Shown piece by piece: positions 6,772 to 10,318 of a stretch of 10,318 nucleotides of DNA (position 1 is the stretch's first letter; each line of letters opens with the position of its first letter). A model generated the notes under the pieces. That model saw nothing but the letters and a program-made list of their open reading frames with translations, searched no databases and had not been told where the DNA came from. Both the position numbers and the translations under genes were made by a program. The stretch comes from Collinsella sp. (GTDB taxonomy: Bacteria; Actinomycetota; Coriobacteriia; Coriobacteriales; Coriobacteriaceae), in assembly GCA_019419405.1 (NCBI GenBank), contig DYAA01000034.1, positions 1 to 10,318 of the forward strand, read 5' to 3'.

Positions 6772-7744
6772 ATGAACGACATTCTCGCAAGAAGAGCAAG
6801 ACGAGCAACTGTGGGCATCGCCCTTTCCGCGGCACTTGTCGCGGGAATCGCCCCCCCCCGTAACGGCGATCGCGGCAGAAACCAGTTCCCCCACCGGTGC
6901 AGTTGCCTTGCAGTCGGAAGATGCGGCCGCCGCAAAAGAAAAAGCGTATGCAGCCATGCAGGAAGCGCTCAAAAACCTCGAGGCCGCAAAAGACGCCGCA
7001 AGTCCCGAGAAACTTGCGGTAATCGATGATGACATTGCCGCTTTTCAAGAGATCTACGACATGGTGGTGACGGAAGCCGCCAAATGGAGGAAACCCCTTC
7101 CCGCCATGCAAGCGAACGTCGATGCAGCCCAAGCCAAATACGATGAGGCCCACAACCGGACAAACGGCCTTCAGGCAGAATTAAATAAGGCAATCGACGA
7201 CGGAGCTTCTAACGAAACTATTAAGCAGTTGCGAAGTGAGATCATGTCGGCAGAAAGGCGAGAAAAATCTTGTGAAGATGATCTTCACCACTGCCAACGC
7301 CGGCTCGAAAGCCAGGAAAGACAGGTTCAGCGTTTCGAAAGTGAGGCGGAGAAAGCCAAAGCCCACATCGATGAGGACGTAGCCAAGCGAGATGCACTCC
7401 TCGGCGATTTGAAAAAGGCGCAAGCGGCCTATGACGACGCCTGCAAGGCATACGAAGAGGCGAAAGCCGCGGCAGACAAGGTCACCTCGCCCGAGATAAC
7501 GCAACCGACCGAGACGACGCCTCCCTCCAACTCGGCGCAACCCGCCGAACCGGCACCGCCCGCCAGCTCGCCCGCGACCGGCAAATACGCTCCATCGAGC
7601 TCCACCAAGCAAGCAGATACGACCGACGGCAAGCTCGCGAACACGGGCGACGCAGCGCCGAGCGCAATCGCACTCGCAGGAATCGCCGCCGCAGGGTTCG
7701 GAATAGCCACCGCGGGTGTACGCCGCATCAAGAACCCAAGGTAG
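6772..7744 (+). CDS. LPXTG-type coiled-coil surface protein, frameshifted at a C9 tract
   Basis: Predicted wall-anchored surface protein read in two frames. From ATG 6772, with a good ribosome site, the first frame encodes a basic start and hydrophobic core (ARRARRATVGIALSAALVAGIA) and then runs into C9 (6851-6859). Beyond it the sense continues in another frame from 6860: VTAIA then AETSSPTG. One C fewer joins them into a 323-residue protein with a signal peptide ending in A-I-A near residue 34. The body (about 45-235) is charged and Ala/Glu/Lys-rich with heptad character, hence coiled coil. A Pro/Thr/Ser linker precedes LANTG (about 288-292 in the joined form), a hydrophobic segment and tail RRIKNPR, a sortase sorting signal. 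Fibrous adhesin or M-like protein is inferred. As written the protein is off: either a phase-variable state or a base-count error. A TTG at 6836 could start the second frame but would lack a signal peptide. Confidence 0.8.
6851..6859 (+). repeat. C9 homopolymer tract in the signal-peptide region
   Basis: Nine consecutive C at the junction of the signal-peptide frame and the body frame. Eight (or eleven) C restore one open frame; nine breaks it. Such tracts are classic sites of slipped-strand mispairing. Confidence 0.85.
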
Positions 7745-7788
7745 CTGCCAGCGAACGTCGCCTTTGCCAATCTGCAAGCCCAAAATCA

Positions 7789-7834
7789 AAAGAGGCCCGC
7801 TTCCCCAACTCAAACGAAGGAAGCGGGCCTCTTT
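7789..7834 (+). terminator. strong, probably bidirectional terminator after the coiled-coil gene
   Basis: A perfect 16-bp stem, AAAGAGGCCCGCTTCC (7789-7804) with its complement at 7819-7834, encloses a 14-nt loop. It begins 44 bp after the stop. The T-run on plus is short (TTT), while the minus strand gives CTTTTGATTTTG, so it may also stop minus-strand transcription from ffs. Confidence 0.85.
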
Positions 7835-7907
7835 ACTTGTAAAAACAGATGGCAACGCCGCCGTCTCTTGAACCACGTAGCCATTGATGTCTTGGCGCAG
7901 TCAGCGA

Positions 7908-8007
7908 GCGCCACCCAGGGCGAACAAGTTGGCATGAAAAAGGCAAGGCATAGACCTTCTGGTCATGCCTTGCCTTTTGAATGACAAATTGTCGCCCTGG
8001 GTGGCGC
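7908..8007. repeat. 100-bp near-perfect palindrome downstream of ffs
   Basis: The outer arms GCGCCACCCAGGGCGA (7908-7923 and complement at 7992-8007) match over 16 bp. The pairing continues with one bulge and few mismatches through 7935/7981, then resumes as AAAAGGCAAGGCAT (7938-7951) and its complement (7965-7978), closing at an ACC-TTCT-GGT tip. The whole could fold as a single hairpin of about 45 pairs. The inner part can act as a terminator. The outer arms are unnecessary for that and suggest an inserted palindromic element or a structured RNA. Confidence 0.75.
7938..7978 (-). terminator. terminator, probably of ffs
   Basis: On the minus strand AAAAGGCAAGGCAT-GACC-AGAA-GGTC-T-ATGCCTTGCCTTTT forms an 18-bp stem with one bulged T and ends in a T-run. 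It lies about 80 bp past the predicted SRP RNA 3' end and could also work on plus. It is the core of the larger palindrome. Confidence 0.6.
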
Positions 8008-8020
8008 GCAGCGTCGAGCA

Positions 8021-8046
8021 TTGCGCGGTTTGGTAAAACCGCGCAA
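8021..8046. repeat. perfect 11-bp hairpin just after ffs
   Basis: TTGCGCGGTTT (8021-8031) and AAACCGCGCAA (8036-8046) enclose a 4-nt loop. In the ffs direction the T-rich stretch TTTCTTTTT comes just before the stem, not after it, so this is not a standard terminator. It could protect the 3' end of the SRP RNA precursor. Confidence 0.5.
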
Positions 8047-8059
8047 AAAGAAAGCCCGT

Positions 8060-8162
8060 GCGCTCGATGGATTCGGATGCCCGACAGAGGCTCCTTATGG
8101 CTGCTTCCTTCCGGACCTGACCAGATTCGGAACATGTCGTCATCCGAACCCATCGAACGCGC
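8060..8162 (-). ncRNA. ffs: signal recognition particle RNA, small bacterial type (4.5S)
   Basis: RNA scaffold of the signal recognition particle, which binds Ffh and targets nascent membrane and secreted proteins. The universally conserved core GGTCAGGTCCGGAAGGAAGC is present on the minus strand (8099-8122 with flanks), including the GGAA tetraloop. The ends pair: 5' GCGCGTTCGATGGGTTCGGATG (8141-8162) with 3' CATCCGAATCCATCGAGCGC (8060-8079), giving the long helix-8 rod of a roughly 100-nt small SRP RNA without an Alu domain. Exact ends are estimated from the pairing. Confidence 0.95.
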
Positions 8163-8176
8163 TAGGCGCTCGGTAT

Positions 8177-8205
8177 ATCTTACCTGCTCCCGCCCGTCAC
8201 GGCAA
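8177..8205 (-). promoter_or_regulatory. ffs promoter
   Basis: On the minus strand -35 TTGCCG (8200-8205) and -10 TAAGAT (8177-8182) are exactly 17 bp apart. Transcription would start about 7 bp further on, just before the SRP RNA stem. Placement relative to a confidently identified RNA supports the call. Confidence 0.65.
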
Positions 8206-8238
8206 GTGGGGCGAACCCATCGGATGGATTCGCCCCAC
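8206..8238 (-). terminator. hairpin terminator of the isopeptide-domain adhesin gene, abutting the ffs promoter
   Basis: GTGGGGCGAA (8206-8215) pairs with TTCGCCCCAC (8229-8238), extended inward by CCAT/ATGG. The only mismatch becomes G-U in a minus-strand RNA. It starts 12 bp after the adhesin stop. The following bases (TTGCCG) are a poor T-run and are also the ffs -35, so termination may be leaky. Confidence 0.6.
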
Positions 8239-8250
8239 TCGTCCATATCG

Positions 8251-10318
8251 CTAGCGGCGCCTGCGGTACAGGACCGCGCCGCCCGCTGCGGCCAGCGCGC
8301 CGATGCCGGCCATGGCGCCGAGCGCCTCGACCGGCAGGCTGCGGTCGCCGGTGTCGGGCATGCCGCCCTTGGAGCCGTCGCCGCTAGAGCCGCTGCCGGA
8401 GCCGTTATCTGAACCGCCGTCCGAGCCGCCGCCCGGCGTGCCGGGGTTCTCGGGGGTGTCGGGGGTCCCGGGATTCTCGGCGTAGCTGTTGGTGAAGACC
8501 GGCGGCAGGTTGGCGTCGCCCTCGTAGGAGACCTTCGCCGACAGATAGCCCGTCTTGGTGCCGTCTGCCGCCTCGTCGCTCACCGTGACGACGATCTTAT
8601 GCACCGCCTTATCGTAGGTCACGTGCGCCTGGCCGTCGTCGACCTCGCTCACCGTGAAGGTGTAGGTGCCGGCCTGCTTGAAGGTCAGCGCATCGAACGC
8701 GACGCTGCCATCGGCGGCATTCTTGGCGGTCGACATGACCTTGCCGCCCCGGCCCCTGAGCTCAAAGCTAAACTGGCCCGCCTTGAGCTCAGCGCCCTTG
8801 AGCACCTTGGCGGCGCCCAGCTTGAGGGTGACGGGTGCGGCCTTGTAGCCGTTGGTGAAGGTCACCGAGGTGTCGCCCTCGGCATCCGTCAGCTCGTGCT
8901 TGACGGTAAGCGTGCCGTTTTTGGCATCGGTGACCGTCGTGCGCACGCGGTACGTCGTCTTGTCGTACGTCACGCCGCCCGCCGTGCCGGCGACCTCGCG
9001 CAGTTCGTAGCTGTGCGTGCCGGGCGCGGTGTAGGTGACGGGTCTGAGCGCGACCGTGCCGTCGGCGGCGTTCTTACCCGTCGCCGCGACGCTCTCGCTG
9101 CCGTCAGCGGCAATCTTGACCAGCTGGAACTCAAACTCGCCCTCGGCCAGATCACGGCCCTCGAGCTTCTTGTTCACCTTGATCTGGTCGGTGACGGAGC
9201 TCGGCGTCGGATTCACGCCGTAGGTGTTGGTGAACTCGAACGCGCCCTTGCCCTCGGGCGTGCCCTCTGCGGGCAGGACCTTCGCGACAAGCGTGCCCGC
9301 GGCGGTGTCCTCGACCACCCTGACCGTGAAGGTCCTGGTCGCCGTCGCGTCATTGACCACGCCGTCGACCGAACCGGACTCGCTCACCCGGTAGGCGAAC
9401 GTCTTGGTGCGCAGGCCGTCGCCGTCGATCTCGACGTCATCAAGGTCGCTCGGCTGCTTAAACGTGACGTGGCCCAGCGCGACGTTGCCGGTGGCGTCGT
9501 TGGTCGCCTCGGCCACCGTCTTGCCCGAAGCGTCAACCGGTGCGGGCGCGCCGTCCTGCGGCTCAATCTTAAAGGTGTACTTGCCCGCGATGTCGGCCTG
9601 CGTGAGGCCGAGTCCGGCCTGGCCGAGCGCCAACGTCTTGGTGCCCGCGAGGTCGACCGTCGCCTCGCCGGCGCTATAGGCATTCACAAACGACAGCGTG
9701 CCGTCGGAGCCCTCGGGGTAGGTCACGGCCACATCCAGCCCGCCCTTGCCGTTATCGGTCACCTTGACCGTGATGCCGAAGCTCGACGTGGCCGCCGTCA
9801 CGCCCGCAGGCAGCCGGTCCGTACCGTCCTCGGAAACGGTATAGGGAATGACCCAGGAGCCGTCGGCGGCCCTGGTAGCGGTGCCGTCTCCCACCATCCG
9901 CTCGAGCGCGTCAGTAGTGTAGGCAATAGGCGAGAACGCAAGTCCCGCGGCCTCGCCGTCGCCGGAGGCCTGGTTGGTCGCGGTCGCGACCACGTTGCCC
10001 CGGGCATCGCGGACGGAGAACGAGAACTCGCCCGCCGCCGCGGCGCGGCCCGTCAGCGTCTTGGTAGCGTTGATAACCGCGCCGCCCTCGCCGCCGAGCG
10101 TTCCGGTGGCCTCGTAGGAGTTCTGGAACGCGACCGTCACGGGCGCGGGCGTCGCCATGGCGTCATCTGCCGTGGAGACCTCGCTGCGGGCGACCTCGAC
10201 ACCGTCCTTGGCAACTGTGGTCGTGACCGTGAGCTTGCCCGTCGCGGCATCGTAGCTGGGCGCGATGGTCACCGTGCGCGGCGCGGTGTCGTTGGCGTAG
10301 CCATCGCCGCCGAGCTTG
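8251..10318 (-). CDS. sortase-anchored adhesin/pilin with Spy0128/FctA-like isopeptide domains (5' end outside window)
   Basis: C-terminal 688 residues of a large wall-anchored surface protein. The frame is open to the window edge (first full codons KLGGDGYAND), so the true start lies outside; the GTG at 10272 is internal. Numbered from that GTG, it holds the end of one domain (to FQNSY, about 53) and four full domains: about 54-199, 203-350, 362-476 and 480-598. Each has the pilin isopeptide pattern: an early Lys (such as TKTL, AKVL), a GEF/GQFSFEL strand, a central Glu (YTVSE, FTVSE) and a final FTN-x-Y Asn. Lys-Asn crosslinks would stiffen the stalk. A Pro/Gly/Ser linker (599-637) leads to MPDTG (638-642, an LPXTG variant), a membrane segment (about 648-668) and tail RRRR. 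Role as adhesin or pilus subunit is inferred; no sortase gene is in view. The gene ends 12 bp before a hairpin. Confidence 0.9.
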   Translation of the reverse strand, partial: KLGGDGYANDTAPRTVTIAPSYDAATGKLTVTTTVAKDGVEVARSEVSTADDAMATPAPVTVAFQNSYEATGTLGGEGGAVINATKTLTGRAAAAGEFSFSVRDARGNVVATATNQASGDGEAAGLAFSPIAYTTDALERMVGDGTATRAADGSWVIPYTVSEDGTDRLPAGVTAATSSFGITVKVTDNGKGGLDVAVTYPEGSDGTLSFVNAYSAGEATVDLAGTKTLALGQAGLGLTQADIAGKYTFKIEPQDGAPAPVDASGKTVAEATNDATGNVALGHVTFKQPSDLDDVEIDGDGLRTKTFAYRVSESGSVDGVVNDATATRTFTVRVVEDTAAGTLVAKVLPAEGTPEGKGAFEFTNTYGVNPTPSSVTDQIKVNKKLEGRDLAEGEFEFQLVKIAADGSESVAATGKNAADGTVALRPVTYTAPGTHSYELREVAGTAGGVTYDKTTYRVRTTVTDAKNGTLTVKHELTDAEGDTSVTFTNGYKAAPVTLKLGAAKVLKGAELKAGQFSFELRGRGGKVMSTAKNAADGSVAFDALTFKQAGTYTFTVSEVDDGQAHVTYDKAVHKIVVTVSDEAADGTKTGYLSAKVSYEGDANLPPVFTNSYAENPGTPDTPENPGTPGGGSDGGSDNGSGSGSSGDGSKGGMPDTGDRSLPVEALGAMAGIGALAAAGGAVLYRRRR

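Noticed and set aside
7833..8246. 137-residue minus-strand frame covering ffs
   Set aside because: It overlaps the SRP RNA, its promoter and the palindrome, so it cannot be a normal coding gene.

Overview
The window looks like a chromosomal segment of a GC-rich, monoderm gut actinobacterium. The best guess is Coriobacteriia, probably a Collinsella-like genome. This is an inference from the GC-rich coding sequence, a small SRP RNA, sortase-anchored surface proteins and a SipW-type secretion pair; no sequence search was possible. Most of the window is read on the minus strand. Only the coiled-coil surface protein at 6772-7744 is on plus.

Layout: (1) 24-1341, minus: a two-gene unit of a SipW-type (ER-like) signal peptidase followed by a secreted protein with a SipW-cognate signal peptide. 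(2) 1342-2153: about 0.8 kb without a gene. It holds an AT-rich region with a good promoter for the sipW unit, a C9 homopolymer inside a possible second promoter, and a regular array of four 62-bp hairpin repeats with a decayed fifth unit. A terminator for the next gene follows. (3) 2154-2705, minus: a flavodoxin-family protein. (4) 2833-6558, minus: two adjacent genes for a heterodimeric ABC exporter with one consensus and one degenerate ATP site. (5) 6772-7744, plus: a coiled-coil surface protein with an LANTG sorting signal. Its signal peptide is out of frame with its body because of a C9 tract. (6) 7745-8250: a strong terminator, a 100-bp near-perfect palindrome and the minus-strand SRP RNA gene (ffs) with its promoter. 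(7) 8251 to the right edge, minus: the C-terminal 688 residues of a large sortase-anchored adhesin or pilin built of Spy0128/FctA-like isopeptide domains, incomplete at its N-terminus.

The theme is the cell surface: three exported proteins, two of them wall-anchored, a dedicated signal peptidase and an exporter. Two C9 tracts sit at positions where slippage would matter: one in the signal peptide of the coiled-coil protein, one in the spacer of a possible promoter upstream of the sipW unit. This makes phase-variable surface expression the most testable idea here. The 62-bp hairpin array is the most unusual non-coding structure. Arm and loop lengths are identical in all four units, and most non-Watson-Crick positions become G-U pairs only if the minus strand is transcribed.
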